Of a DNA stretch of 6,570 nt, positions 1 to 6,128 are shown one piece after another. Below the pieces are notes generated by a model. It was not told where the DNA came from and ran no database searches. It saw only the letters and a list, made by a program, of their open reading frames with translations. How positions within the stretch are numbered: the stretch's first letter is position 1; every line of letters starts with the position of its first letter. Origin of the DNA: Chloroflexota bacterium (lineage in GTDB: Bacteria; Chloroflexota; UBA6077; JACCZL01); the NCBI GenBank assembly GCA_020845495.1, contig JADLFM010000245.1:1-6570 (forward strand), given 5' to 3'. The position numbers and the translations under genes were made by a program.

Positions 1-71
1 ATCCCGCCCACCACGGCCTCGATCTGCTCCGCCCACCGTGCCTCTTCGGCGTCCCAATCCGTCCGACCCAT
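1..71 (-). CDS. N-terminus of an unknown protein, cut by the window edge
   Basis: Reading the reverse strand from the ATG at 71-69 gives 23 complete codons, open to the window edge, beginning MGRTDWDAEEARWAEQIE and followed by a few hydrophobic and glycine residues. The stretch is rich in Asp, Glu, Ala and Trp, as expected for a soluble amphipathic helix. A GGGAGG Shine-Dalgarno sequence (78-83) lies 6 bases upstream of the ATG, which is the main reason to believe the gene. It is transcribed away from mrdA, with 128 bp between the two start codons. Too little protein is present to name a family. A chance open frame in GC-rich DNA remains possible, but the combination of ATG, strong ribosome binding site and plausible composition argues against it. 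Confidence 0.6.
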   Translation of the reverse strand, partial: MGRTDWDAEEARWAEQIEAVVGG

Positions 72-199
72 CGGCGCCCTCCCACGCCTCAGGGTACTTG
101 ACGCAATATCCTGTGGGACACCCCGGCGGGCACGAAAGCTGGCTCGGCGCACCCGTTGCCCGGTACACTGGCGCTGATTTTCGGCTCCTGGCAGGCTTC
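72..199. promoter_or_regulatory. Divergent control region between the left-edge gene and mrdA
   Basis: These 128 bp separate two outward-facing start codons and should hold both promoters. The best plus-strand candidate is TACACT (164-169) as a -10 box, which would put the mrdA transcript start near 176 and give a leader of about 24 bases. No convincing -35 lies 16-18 bp upstream of it (141-146 is GGCTCG). A TTGACG at 98-103 looks like a -35 but has no -10 at the proper spacing. I found no minus-strand promoter that is better than chance. The region is recognised from gene layout, not from a clear motif. Confidence 0.35.
78..83 (-). promoter_or_regulatory. Shine-Dalgarno site of the left-edge gene
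   Basis: On the minus strand GGGAGG is followed by 6 bases and then ATG at 71-69. It fixes the start of the partial gene at the left edge. It also argues that mrdA does not begin at the GTG at 38, because that start would lie inside the opposing gene. Confidence 0.55.
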
Positions 200-2530
200 A
201 TGCTCGATTCCGGCGAGCCGCGCGGCACGTCGGCGCTCGCCCCCCACCTCTTCCGAGGTGCCGTCCTGCTGCTCTTCATGGTGCTGGCGGCGCAGCTTTG
301 GCGTCTCCAGATCGTCGAAGGGGCACAACTGCGGCAGCGCGCCGACAGCAACCGGGTTCGCGTCAGCCCAATTCCGCCCCCACGCGGTGTGATCTACGAC
401 CGCGGCGGCACGATCGTCGCCTCGAATGCCCCGAGCTTCGTGGTGTCGATCGTGCCGGCCGATTCGAAGCCGAGCCAGGAGGCCGAGGTGTTCGGTCGGC
501 TCAGCAGCCTGCTCGGCGTGCCAGTCGGTGACATTCGGAAGGCCGTAGAGAAGCGACGAGCGGACGGCCATGACTTCACACCAGTGCCAATCCGTTCGAG
601 CGTGCCGCGTGAGTCGGCACTCCTCGTCGAGCAACAACTCGCGAACATGCCCGGCGTCACCGTCACCGTGGAGTCGGCTCGCCGTTACGCCGAGGGGCGG
701 CTGCTCGCGCACATTATTGGCTACCTTGGTCCGATCTCCCCGTCCGTCCTGACGCCGGCCGACTACAAACAGAAGATCGAGCGCGAAGGCTACTCGATCA
801 ACGACCGCATCGGGGCAGCCGGCCTGGAGGACGCGTACGAGTCGATCTTACGCGGCAAGCCCGGTCGTCGGATGTACGAGGTTGAAGCGTCCGGCCGTGA
901 GGTCAGCGTCCTGCGCTCCGAGAACGCCGAGCCGGGCAAGAATCTGTTGCTGACGGTCGACCTGGATCTTCAGCGGCGCGTCACCGAGATCCTCAGTGAG
1001 GGTCTGCATCAGGGCAACGTCGGCGCGGCCATTGTGAGCGACGCAAAGTCTGGAGAGATTCTCGCGCTCGTCAGTTTGCCGAGTTACGACGACAATCTCT
1101 TTGGCGACGACAGCCGCGAGGAGGAACTGGCGAACCTGCTCAAGGATCCCGAGCAGCCGTTCTTTCACCGCGCCATTGCCGGGAACTATCCGCCAGGATC
1201 GACGTTCAAGCTCGTGACCGCGCTTGGTGCGCTCCAGGAGCACGTTGCGACGCGCGATACGCGTATCAACAGCAAGGGCGTCATCTACGTCCCGCACGAT
1301 TTCTACCCTGGCGTCAGCCAGCGCTTCCCGGATTGGCCCGGTGCGCCGCAGGGCCGCCTCAATCTGATCCAGGCCATTGCCAACTCGACGAACGTCCATT
1401 TCTTTTATCTGGGCGGCGGTTACGAGCCGGAGGGGTTTGTCGGGCTGGGAAACGAACGGCTCGCCCGCTACGCCCGGATGATCGGGTTCGGCTCGCCTAC
1501 CGGCATCGACCTGCCGGGCGAGTCGGCCGGCACCATCCCAGACGAAGACTGGAAGCTTCAGCGAATTGGCGAGAAGTGGGTGAAGGGCGACACCTACAAC
1601 ATGTCGATTGGGCAGGGATACGTTGAGGCGACGCCCCTCCAGGTCCACGGCATGACGATGGCCATTGCCAACGGCGGCAAGGTGCTCCGACCGCACGTGG
1701 TGAAGAAGATCGTGGACGCCGATGGTAACGTCGTCATGGAGGCACGGCCGGACGTCCTCCGAACGCTCGAGATCGATCCGCAGCACTTCCAGACGATCGT
1801 CGAAGGGATGGAAGCCGGCTTCAGCGGCCCGCTCCTCCGTGACTTCCGCGTTCCAGGGCTCAGGATCGCTGGTAAGACTGGGACGGCTGAGTACGGCCAG
1901 GCGGCCAACCCACAGGGCGAACTTCCGACCCATGGTTGGTTCACCGGTTTCGCGCCGATCGAAGACCCGAAGGTCGTGGTGACGGTGTTCGTGGAGCGCG
2001 GATCGAGCAGCCGCGACGCCGCCCCAATTGCCGCCCGCATCATCCGCCACATCTTCGGCCAGCCCGACATCCCGGCCGGCCCTGGTTCTCCGCCTCCGCC
2101 GGCGCCCGCGCCGGCTGCGTCGCCCGGGCCGAGCGCTTCACCCGCACCACTCGTGCCGCCGGTCGCCGCTCCACCGCAGCCGGGTGCGCGTCCCCCGGCG
2201 CCCGAGCAGGCAGCACCGACGCCAGCGACACGAAGCGGCCTCCCAACGAGTGCCCCCTCGCGGCAATCACCCGCCACCACCCCGGCCACGGCTCCCACCG
2301 CCGCGTCCACAACGGCTCCGGGAGCAGCGCCGACTCGTGCCAGCCCGCCCACCCCGGCGAGTGTACCGCCGCGTCAGGGAACGTCCGGAGCGCCGTCGAG
2401 CGCGCCCCCGGCGAACAGCGGGCCCGCGAGCGCCCCAACGGCGAATCCGGCCGTCGTTCCAAAGCCGCCGTCGCTGTTCCAGCCGGGGAATGGAGTGGGG
2501 CCGGCGCCTACGCCGAAGCCGCGGAACTAA
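200..2530 (+). CDS. mrdA: Penicillin-binding protein 2, peptidoglycan transpeptidase for cell elongation
   Basis: A class B penicillin-binding protein of 776 aa that cross-links peptidoglycan stem peptides in the periplasm or at the outer membrane face; in the family it works with RodA in the elongation machinery. Residues 17-36 form one membrane anchor after a short cytoplasmic start. The dimerisation/pedestal region begins with PPRGVIYDRGG (60-70), and IIGYLGPIS (172-180) is typical of PBP2. The transpeptidase motifs are all present: SxxK as S334-T-F-K337, SxN as S396-T-N398, and KTG at 559-561. The catalytic domain ends near 620. A tail of about 155 residues (622-776), almost all Pro, Ala, Ser, Thr and Gly, follows; most PBP2s end soon after the catalytic domain. 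ATG 200 was chosen because it sits just before the anchor; the in-frame GTG at 38 would overlap the divergent gene. The ribosome site (GGCAGG, 190-195) is weak. FtsI is the alternative but fits less well. Confidence 0.93.
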   Translation: MLDSGEPRGTSALAPHLFRGAVLLLFMVLAAQLWRLQIVEGAQLRQRADSNRVRVSPIPPPRGVIYDRGGTIVASNAPSFVVSIVPADSKPSQEAEVFGRLSSLLGVPVGDIRKAVEKRRADGHDFTPVPIRSSVPRESALLVEQQLANMPGVTVTVESARRYAEGRLLAHIIGYLGPISPSVLTPADYKQKIEREGYSINDRIGAAGLEDAYESILRGKPGRRMYEVEASGREVSVLRSENAEPGKNLLLTVDLDLQRRVTEILSEGLHQGNVGAAIVSDAKSGEILALVSLPSYDDNLFGDDSREEELANLLKDPEQPFFHRAIAGNYPPGSTFKLVTALGALQEHVATRDTRINSKGVIYVPHDFYPGVSQRFPDWPGAPQGRLNLIQAIANSTNVHFFYLGGGYEPEGFVGLGNERLARYARMIGFGSPTGIDLPGESAGTIPDEDWKLQRIGEKWVKGDTYNMSIGQGYVEATPLQVHGMTMAIANGGKVLRPHVVKKIVDADGNVVMEARPDVLRTLEIDPQHFQTIVEGMEAGFSGPLLRDFRVPGLRIAGKTGTAEYGQAANPQGELPTHGWFTGFAPIEDPKVVVTVFVERGSSSRDAAPIAARIIRHIFGQPDIPAGPGSPPPPAPAPAASPGPSASPAPLVPPVAAPPQPGARPPAPEQAAPTPATRSGLPTSAPSRQSPATTPATAPTAASTTAPGAAPTRASPPTPASVPPRQGTSGAPSSAPPANSGPASAPTANPAVVPKPPSLFQPGNGVGPAPTPKPRN

Positions 2531-2634
2531 CCGAGCGTCAGGCCCGGCGCACGCTCCACCAGGTCCATAGCGAGACCCACATGTGCCGCGCTCGAGACCC
2601 CATAGAACCCAGCCTGGTGTGGGTTGAGTACTGT

Positions 2635-2696
2635 GAGGTACGCAGGCACACTGAGGGTTCAGGGTGTGGCTGGCGTGCGCAGAGGTACCCTGGCAC
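2635..2696. repeat. Imperfect direct repeat GAGGTACSCWGGCAC, two copies
   Basis: GAGGTACGCAGGCAC at 2635-2649 and GAGGTACCCTGGCAC at 2682-2696 match at 13 of 15 positions, and their starts are 47 bp apart. Both are non-coding and sit between convergent genes. They may be binding sites, a small duplication remnant, or chance in biased sequence; nothing decides between these. Confidence 0.35.
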
Positions 2697-2763
2697 CCTT
2701 CCGGGCACGCTGGTATCCCCCAAGGGGGGTGGAGTGCCGGGTGCGCCGTCACCCACCGGGCCG

Positions 2764-2797
2764 GCACAAGGAGTACCCGGTGGGGTACTCCTTGTGC
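2764..2797. terminator. Perfect 15-bp stem-loop between convergent genes, probable two-way terminator
   Basis: GCACAAGGAGTACCC (2764-2778), a GGTG loop (2779-2782) and the exact reverse complement of the first arm (2783-2797) form an uninterrupted stem. It lies 43 bp after the stop of the minus-strand gene and 233 bp after the stop of mrdA, so it can act on either transcript. Neither side has a T-run, so it is not a textbook intrinsic terminator; U-less hairpins at gene ends occur in high-GC bacteria. It could instead protect transcript 3' ends or bind a protein. Confidence 0.6.
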
Positions 2798-2840
2798 ATT
2801 GACGGTGCGCGCCAGGGATGGCCGCGCTCGCGCGGCGTGC

Positions 2841-3713
2841 CTAGCCCTGGCTGGCAGCAGGCGCCGGTGGGCGCGGCGCAGCCGGCCGGGGCCGCGGGCG
2901 CCGGAACAACTGCCGAACCGCGTTGCCGACCTTTGCTGGCTCAATGCTCTTGGCCAGTTGAATGGCCTCGACCACTCGCTCAATCGGCGGCAGCGCGCCG
3001 GTTTCCACCGTGAGATCGGCGAGGAACTTGTCGTAGACCTCAGGCGTCGCCTCGACACCGCCGGTCGTCGACAGCAGTCCGAGGAGTTGCTCGCGCAGTT
3101 CCTCGTCTCGACGGCGCTGTTCGGCGCGTTGCCGCAGTCGATCGGTCGTGCCCATGCCGGGGCCGCCGGGCGCGCCGGGACCCCCGGGGCCACGCTGGTC
3201 GCCCATGCGCGGAGGCCCGCCCATCGGTCGACCGCCGGGGCGGTCGCCGAACGGAGGCCGAGGCCCGACAGGACGCTCGCCGAATGGGGGTCGAGGTCCG
3301 GCTGGGCGCTCGCCAAACGGCGGACGCGGCCCGGCGCCCGGACCGCTGCGCAGGGCCGGCGGACCGCCAGCGAGATCTTCCATGCCGGCTGGCCGTTCGC
3401 CGCGTTCTCCACGACGGAACCGCTCGCCACCGCCTGCTGGCGGCCGGCCTGGACCCCGCTCGCCGCGCTCACGACCACGGCGAGGCGAACGCGGCCGGAT
3501 CGGCACATCGCCGCCGCGACTGAGCTCGTCGTCATACATGGCACCGCGATTCGAGCGCTGGCGCCGTCCTCCGGACTCGCCGTAGCGCTCCGAGCCCATC
3601 TCGACGACGACGGCGGGGAGGTCGTCTTCGACCGGCGCCGTCGTGGGCGCAATTCCAAGCTGCTGGAGATCCGAAAACTTCTCCAGCAGCGCTTCCTTAA
3701 GACTCTTGGCCAT
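2841..3713 (-). CDS. Arg/Gly/Pro-rich protein of unknown function with 11-residue tandem repeats
   Basis: I do not recognise this 290-aa protein. It has three parts. Residues 1-45 start with a likely helix (MAKSLKEALLEKFSDLQQLG) and a short acidic/hydrophobic stretch. Residues 46-188 are low-complexity and surely disordered, rich in RG, RGER, PGGP and PPFGERP, with three tandem copies of an 11-residue unit at 128-160. Residues 189-271 look structured: a highly charged helix (190-214) and further helices ending in a basic RQLFRR. A short Pro/Ala/Arg tail closes it. There is no signal peptide, membrane segment or catalytic motif. The ATG is well supported: AAGGAG lies 5 bases upstream. Arg/Gly-rich disorder between helical ends resembles RNA-associated proteins, but that role is inference. 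It lies downstream of the oxidoreductase on the same strand, 168 bp apart with hairpins between, so co-transcription is doubtful. Confidence 0.8.
   Translation of the reverse strand: MAKSLKEALLEKFSDLQQLGIAPTTAPVEDDLPAVVVEMGSERYGESGGRRQRSNRGAMYDDELSRGGDVPIRPRSPRRGRERGERGPGRPPAGGGERFRRGERGERPAGMEDLAGGPPALRSGPGAGPRPPFGERPAGPRPPFGERPVGPRPPFGDRPGGRPMGGPPRMGDQRGPGGPGAPGGPGMGTTDRLRQRAEQRRRDEELREQLLGLLSTTGGVEATPEVYDKFLADLTVETGALPPIERVVEAIQLAKSIEPAKVGNAVRQLFRRPRPRPAAPRPPAPAASQG
3234..3332 (-). repeat. Three tandem 33-bp units inside the Arg/Gly/Pro-rich gene
   Basis: The units encode GPRPPFGERPA, GPRPPFGERPV and GPRPPFGDRPG (residues 128-160). The protein units are nearly identical, but their codons differ mostly at third positions. 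This suggests an old duplication held by selection on the protein, not a fresh replication-slippage event. Confidence 0.8.
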
Positions 3714-3718
3714 CCCGT

Positions 3719-3724
3719 CTCCTT
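3719..3724 (-). promoter_or_regulatory. Shine-Dalgarno site AAGGAG of the Arg/Gly/Pro-rich gene
   Basis: AAGGAG lies 5 bases before the ATG at 3713-3711. It selects this reading frame over the longer overlapping frames on both strands, which are open only because of the base composition. Confidence 0.8.
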
Positions 3725-3731
3725 ACTCGCA

Positions 3732-3762
3732 TGAGCCGTGCCGGCACTGCTGCCGTGGCTCA
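3732..3762. other. Interrupted stem-loop just upstream of a ribosome binding site
   Basis: Outer arms TGAGCC (3732-3737) and GGCTCA (3757-3762) enclose inner arms CGGCA (3742-3746) and TGCCG (3751-3755), with a CTGC loop and unpaired bases on both sides between the two stems. In the minus-strand transcript it ends only 7 bases before the AAGGAG of the Arg/Gly/Pro-rich gene. It could end read-through from the oxidoreductase gene, or modulate translation of the next gene. No T-run follows. Confidence 0.4.
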
Positions 3763-3853
3763 GGCGGACAATCGACATCTCCAGATACAGTGCATGTCTG
3801 CCGAACGTCGCTCCCTACGATGTCCATGGCGTCACGGTCCACGGGCAATCCTG

Positions 3854-3879
3854 GTGCGTGGCCGGAGCAGTGCACGCAC
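3854..3879 (-). terminator. Possible terminator hairpin after the oxidoreductase gene
   Basis: GTGCGTG and its complement CACGCAC form a 7-bp stem with a 12-base loop, starting 2 bases after the oxidoreductase stop codon (3884-3882) in the direction of transcription. There is no T-run. The position is right for a transcription end or an RNA-stabilising structure, but a stem this short in GC-rich DNA could be chance. Confidence 0.35.
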
Positions 3880-3881
3880 GG

Positions 3882-5963
3882 TCACGATGGAACGCCCCGA
3901 ACGGGCGCTACTTCGACGAGGTTCGAGAAGAACGTCGCTCCCCCGCCCATGTCGGCGAGGCGCTGTGGGGTGGTCGTGTTGACGCCACGGCCTCCGGGTG
4001 AGTGCTTGCCCCACCATAATCCGCGACTCACGACCACACCGGGCCGGACGTCCTCGGTGTGCTGCGCCGTCAGGTGGACGTCACCACGGTCGTTGAACAC
4101 CCGAACGAGGTCGCCATGCTGGATGCCGCGCGCCCGAGCATCGTCGGGGTGGATCTCGAGGCGCGGTTGCTCTTCTGAGCGGATGTTCGACGGCATGTTG
4201 GCGTAGGTGGAGTTCAAGAAGAAATGGTTGGGCGGTGTGATGAAGAGCAGTGAGTACGGCCCATCCGGCTGATGCTCGCCGTCTCCACCTTCCTGCAACG
4301 GGATATGCGTCGGCAGCGGGTCGTATCCGGCCGAGGCCATCCGCTCGGAGGACAACTCGAGCTTGCCTGACGGTGTCGGAAAATGCCCGTCCGCAAAGGC
4401 CGGGTGTGGCTGCTCGACGTTCAGGCGGACCGGACCGCCTTCCTTCAGCCGTTCGAGGGTGATGCCGTCGAGGAACGGATTGGCGGGGTTATCCAACCCT
4501 TGTGCCAGGATCGCTTCCACGTCGTCGTCGAAGCAGGCGTCCTCGAAGCCCATCCGCTTTGCCAGCAGGGCGAACACCTCGACGTTCGGCTTTGACTCGC
4601 CTTGCCGCTCGATGACTGGTTGAGCGAGGTTCAGGTACAGATGCCAGTAGCTCGAGAACAGATCGGTCTGCTCGAAGTGCGTCGTCGCCGGTAGCAGCAC
4701 ATCCGCGTAGCGTGCGGTGTCGGTGAAGACCTGCTCGTGCACGACGGTGAAGAGATCCTCGCGCTCCAGGCCGGCGAGCACCTGCGTCTGATCGGGCGCG
4801 ATGACCGCCGGGTTGGCGTTGTACACCAGGAGTGCTTTCACCGGGGGATCGCGAAGCTCGGTGAGCGCGTGCCCGAGTTGATTCATGTTGACGGTGCGGA
4901 CTCGGCGCTCACCCAGCAAGTCGGGACGCGTGAGCGCCCGGGTATTCATCGCCGCATAGCCGCTGTTACTCTTGACTGCGCCCCCGCCGACATCCCGCCA
5001 GGCGCCGACCAGGGCCGGCAGGCAGGCGATGGTGCGGACCGCCATGCCGCCGTTGTCGTGGTGCTGGAGACCGTTCCCAATTCGTATAAACGCCGGCCGG
5101 GTGGTTGCGTAGTCCCGCGCCAGCGTCTCGACGATCTCGGCCGGCACGCCGGTCACGCGCTCGACGCGCTCAGGCGGGTACTCCGCTGCTCGCCCCCGCA
5201 GCGCGTCGAAGCCGACGGTGTTGGCCGCTACGTACGCCGCGTCATAGAGGCTGTCGCGGATGATGACGTGCATCATCCCGAGCGCCAGGGCAGCATCAGT
5301 GCCCGGCCGTAGCTGCACGAAGCGGTCTGCGAAGGCCGAGGTCCGATTGCGATGGACGTCGATGTGGACGAACGTGCCGCCGTTGCGCTGAGCCTCGCGC
5401 ACGTAGGTCATCTGATGCATGTTCGCAGAGACGAGGTTCGCGCCCCAGGCGATGATATAGCGCGCCCGGCCGGTCGTCTCTGGATCTGTGCCGCGCTCGC
5501 CGCCGACGGTGTAGCGGTACCCGACATTCCCGGCGACAGAGCAGACGGTCTGCGCCAGCCGGCTCGCGCCCAGGCGGTGAAAGAAGCGGCGATCCATGCT
5601 GGCGAAGCCAGCGACACCCATCGTCCCCGCGAAGCTGTAGGGGAGGACCGCCTCGGCGCCATGGTCGTCGACGATGGCTCGGAAGCGCTCGGCGATAAGG
5701 TCGAGCGCCTCATCCCAGGAGATTCGCTCGAACGCACCGCTGCCCTTTGGCCCACGACGCCGCTGCGGGTAGAGCACCCGATCGGGGCCGTAGACCCGCT
5801 CGGCATACCGCGCAGCCTTGCCGCAAATCGCGCCACGGGTCACCGGATGCTCCGGATCGCCGGCCACCCGGACGATGCGGCCGTCCCGGACGTGCACCAG
5901 CATGCCACAGGCATCCGGGCAGTCATGGGGGCAGACGGATCGAAGGACGTGAAGCTCAGTCAT
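3882..5963 (-). CDS. Molybdopterin-dependent oxidoreductase (DMSO reductase superfamily, iron-sulfur type)
   Basis: A 693-aa catalytic subunit that should carry a bis-pterin molybdenum (or tungsten) cofactor and one 4Fe-4S cluster; the substrate cannot be read from sequence. The cluster ligands are C11-x3-C15-x3-C19-x27-C47, within CPHDCPDAC and TRGAICGK, followed by YGPDRVLYP (58-66) and FERISWDEAL (78-87), all typical of the family. C141, in QTVCSVAGNVGYR, is the likely metal ligand by position, which is inference. Cofactor-binding segments include IIAWGANL (170-177) and YNANPAV (381-387). TPSGKLEL (530-537) leads into the C-terminal beta-barrel domain (about 565-690). No twin-arginine signal is present, so it should act in the cytoplasm. 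No electron-transfer or membrane subunit is adjacent. I start at ATG 5963, just before the first cysteine; an in-frame TTG at 6092 would add 43 residues lacking conserved features. The ribosome site at 5963 is weak. Confidence 0.9.
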   Translation of the reverse strand: MTELHVLRSVCPHDCPDACGMLVHVRDGRIVRVAGDPEHPVTRGAICGKAARYAERVYGPDRVLYPQRRRGPKGSGAFERISWDEALDLIAERFRAIVDDHGAEAVLPYSFAGTMGVAGFASMDRRFFHRLGASRLAQTVCSVAGNVGYRYTVGGERGTDPETTGRARYIIAWGANLVSANMHQMTYVREAQRNGGTFVHIDVHRNRTSAFADRFVQLRPGTDAALALGMMHVIIRDSLYDAAYVAANTVGFDALRGRAAEYPPERVERVTGVPAEIVETLARDYATTRPAFIRIGNGLQHHDNGGMAVRTIACLPALVGAWRDVGGGAVKSNSGYAAMNTRALTRPDLLGERRVRTVNMNQLGHALTELRDPPVKALLVYNANPAVIAPDQTQVLAGLEREDLFTVVHEQVFTDTARYADVLLPATTHFEQTDLFSSYWHLYLNLAQPVIERQGESKPNVEVFALLAKRMGFEDACFDDDVEAILAQGLDNPANPFLDGITLERLKEGGPVRLNVEQPHPAFADGHFPTPSGKLELSSERMASAGYDPLPTHIPLQEGGDGEHQPDGPYSLLFITPPNHFFLNSTYANMPSNIRSEEQPRLEIHPDDARARGIQHGDLVRVFNDRGDVHLTAQHTEDVRPGVVVSRGLWWGKHSPGGRGVNTTTPQRLADMGGGATFFSNLVEVAPVRGVPS

Positions 5964-6061
5964 CGCGGCGCTCGTGGCTGCGCGGGCATCACCACGCAGG
6001 GTGGGGAGATGGTGTCCTCGGGCATCATCCAGAAGGGGGGAACGGCCGGCAGACCCTCGTG

Positions 6062-6098
6062 GCGCGTTCCTTTTCGCAGCGTAGGCGGACAAACGCGC
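6062..6098. repeat. Inverted repeat GCGCGTT / AACGCGC flanking the oxidoreductase start point
   Basis: GCGCGTT (6062-6068) and AACGCGC (6092-6098) are exact complements 23 bases apart, straddling the predicted transcript start near 6094. On the minus strand a further TCC/GGA pairing could extend the stem after a 2-base bulge. Because the transcript would begin inside the outer arm, a DNA-binding role is as likely as an RNA hairpin. Chance is not excluded. Confidence 0.35.
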
Positions 6099-6110
6099 AC
6101 ATTATAGTGC
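6097..6110. promoter_or_regulatory. Dyad GCAC-N6-GTGC centred on the -10 box, possible operator
   Basis: The four-base arms GCAC and GTGC flank the six bases of the -10 hexamer exactly. A regulator bound here would block the promoter directly. The arms are short, so the call rests mainly on the placement. Confidence 0.25.
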
Positions 6111-6128
6111 AATCGGCGCACCTGCCAA
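6101..6128 (-). promoter_or_regulatory. Sigma-70-type promoter of the oxidoreductase gene
   Basis: On the minus strand TTGGCA (6128-6123) matches 5 of 6 bases of the -35 consensus, and TATAAT (6106-6101) is a perfect -10, with a 16-bp spacer. Such an A/T hexamer stands out in this GC-rich window. The predicted transcript start is near 6094, giving a leader of about 130 bases before ATG 5963, or an almost leaderless transcript if translation starts at TTG 6092. Confidence 0.65.

Larger units (their letters stand above)
2531..2840. other. Convergent intergenic region, 310 bp, no gene supported
   Basis: It lies between the stop of mrdA and the stop of the opposing Arg/Gly/Pro-rich gene. It holds a 15-bp perfect stem-loop close to the right end, a competing 9-bp pairing just before it, a C-run/G-run dyad (CCCCCAAGGGGG, 2717-2728) and a 15-bp imperfect direct repeat. 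Open frames on both strands (for example 2581-2802 plus and 2538-2756 minus) lack ribosome binding sites and recognisable protein features. The most economical reading is a transcription-end region serving both flanking genes. Confidence 0.6.

Noticed and set aside
98..126. Plus-strand promoter with TTGACG as -35
   Set aside because: Bases 16-18 bp downstream are GC-rich (CCCCGG area) with no -10-like hexamer.
38..199. 54-residue N-terminal extension of PBP2 from GTG 38
   Set aside because: It would overlap the start of the divergent gene, lacks a ribosome site, and puts Pro-rich sequence ahead of a membrane anchor that normally lies near the N-terminus. ATG 200 fits the family better.
1594..2352. 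Long minus-strand open frame within mrdA (252 codons) and similar antisense frames
   Set aside because: Open only because of GC-rich codon use in the Pro/Ala-rich tail. The encoded proteins are low-complexity and have no ribosome site or known motif, whereas the plus strand encodes an intact PBP2.
2581..2802. Small plus-strand ORF of 73 codons after mrdA
   Set aside because: No ribosome site, no recognisable protein character, and its end runs through the perfect stem-loop.
3148..3585. Plus-strand collagen-like Pro/Gly repeat protein
   Set aside because: It is the antisense image of the RG/PG repeats on the minus strand, with no ribosome binding site of its own.
2267..3778. Minus-strand open frame of 503 codons
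   Set aside because: It overlaps both the PBP2 tail and the Arg/Gly/Pro-rich gene in another frame. The latter has the AAGGAG site, an ATG and structured-looking ends, so the long frame is a composition shadow.
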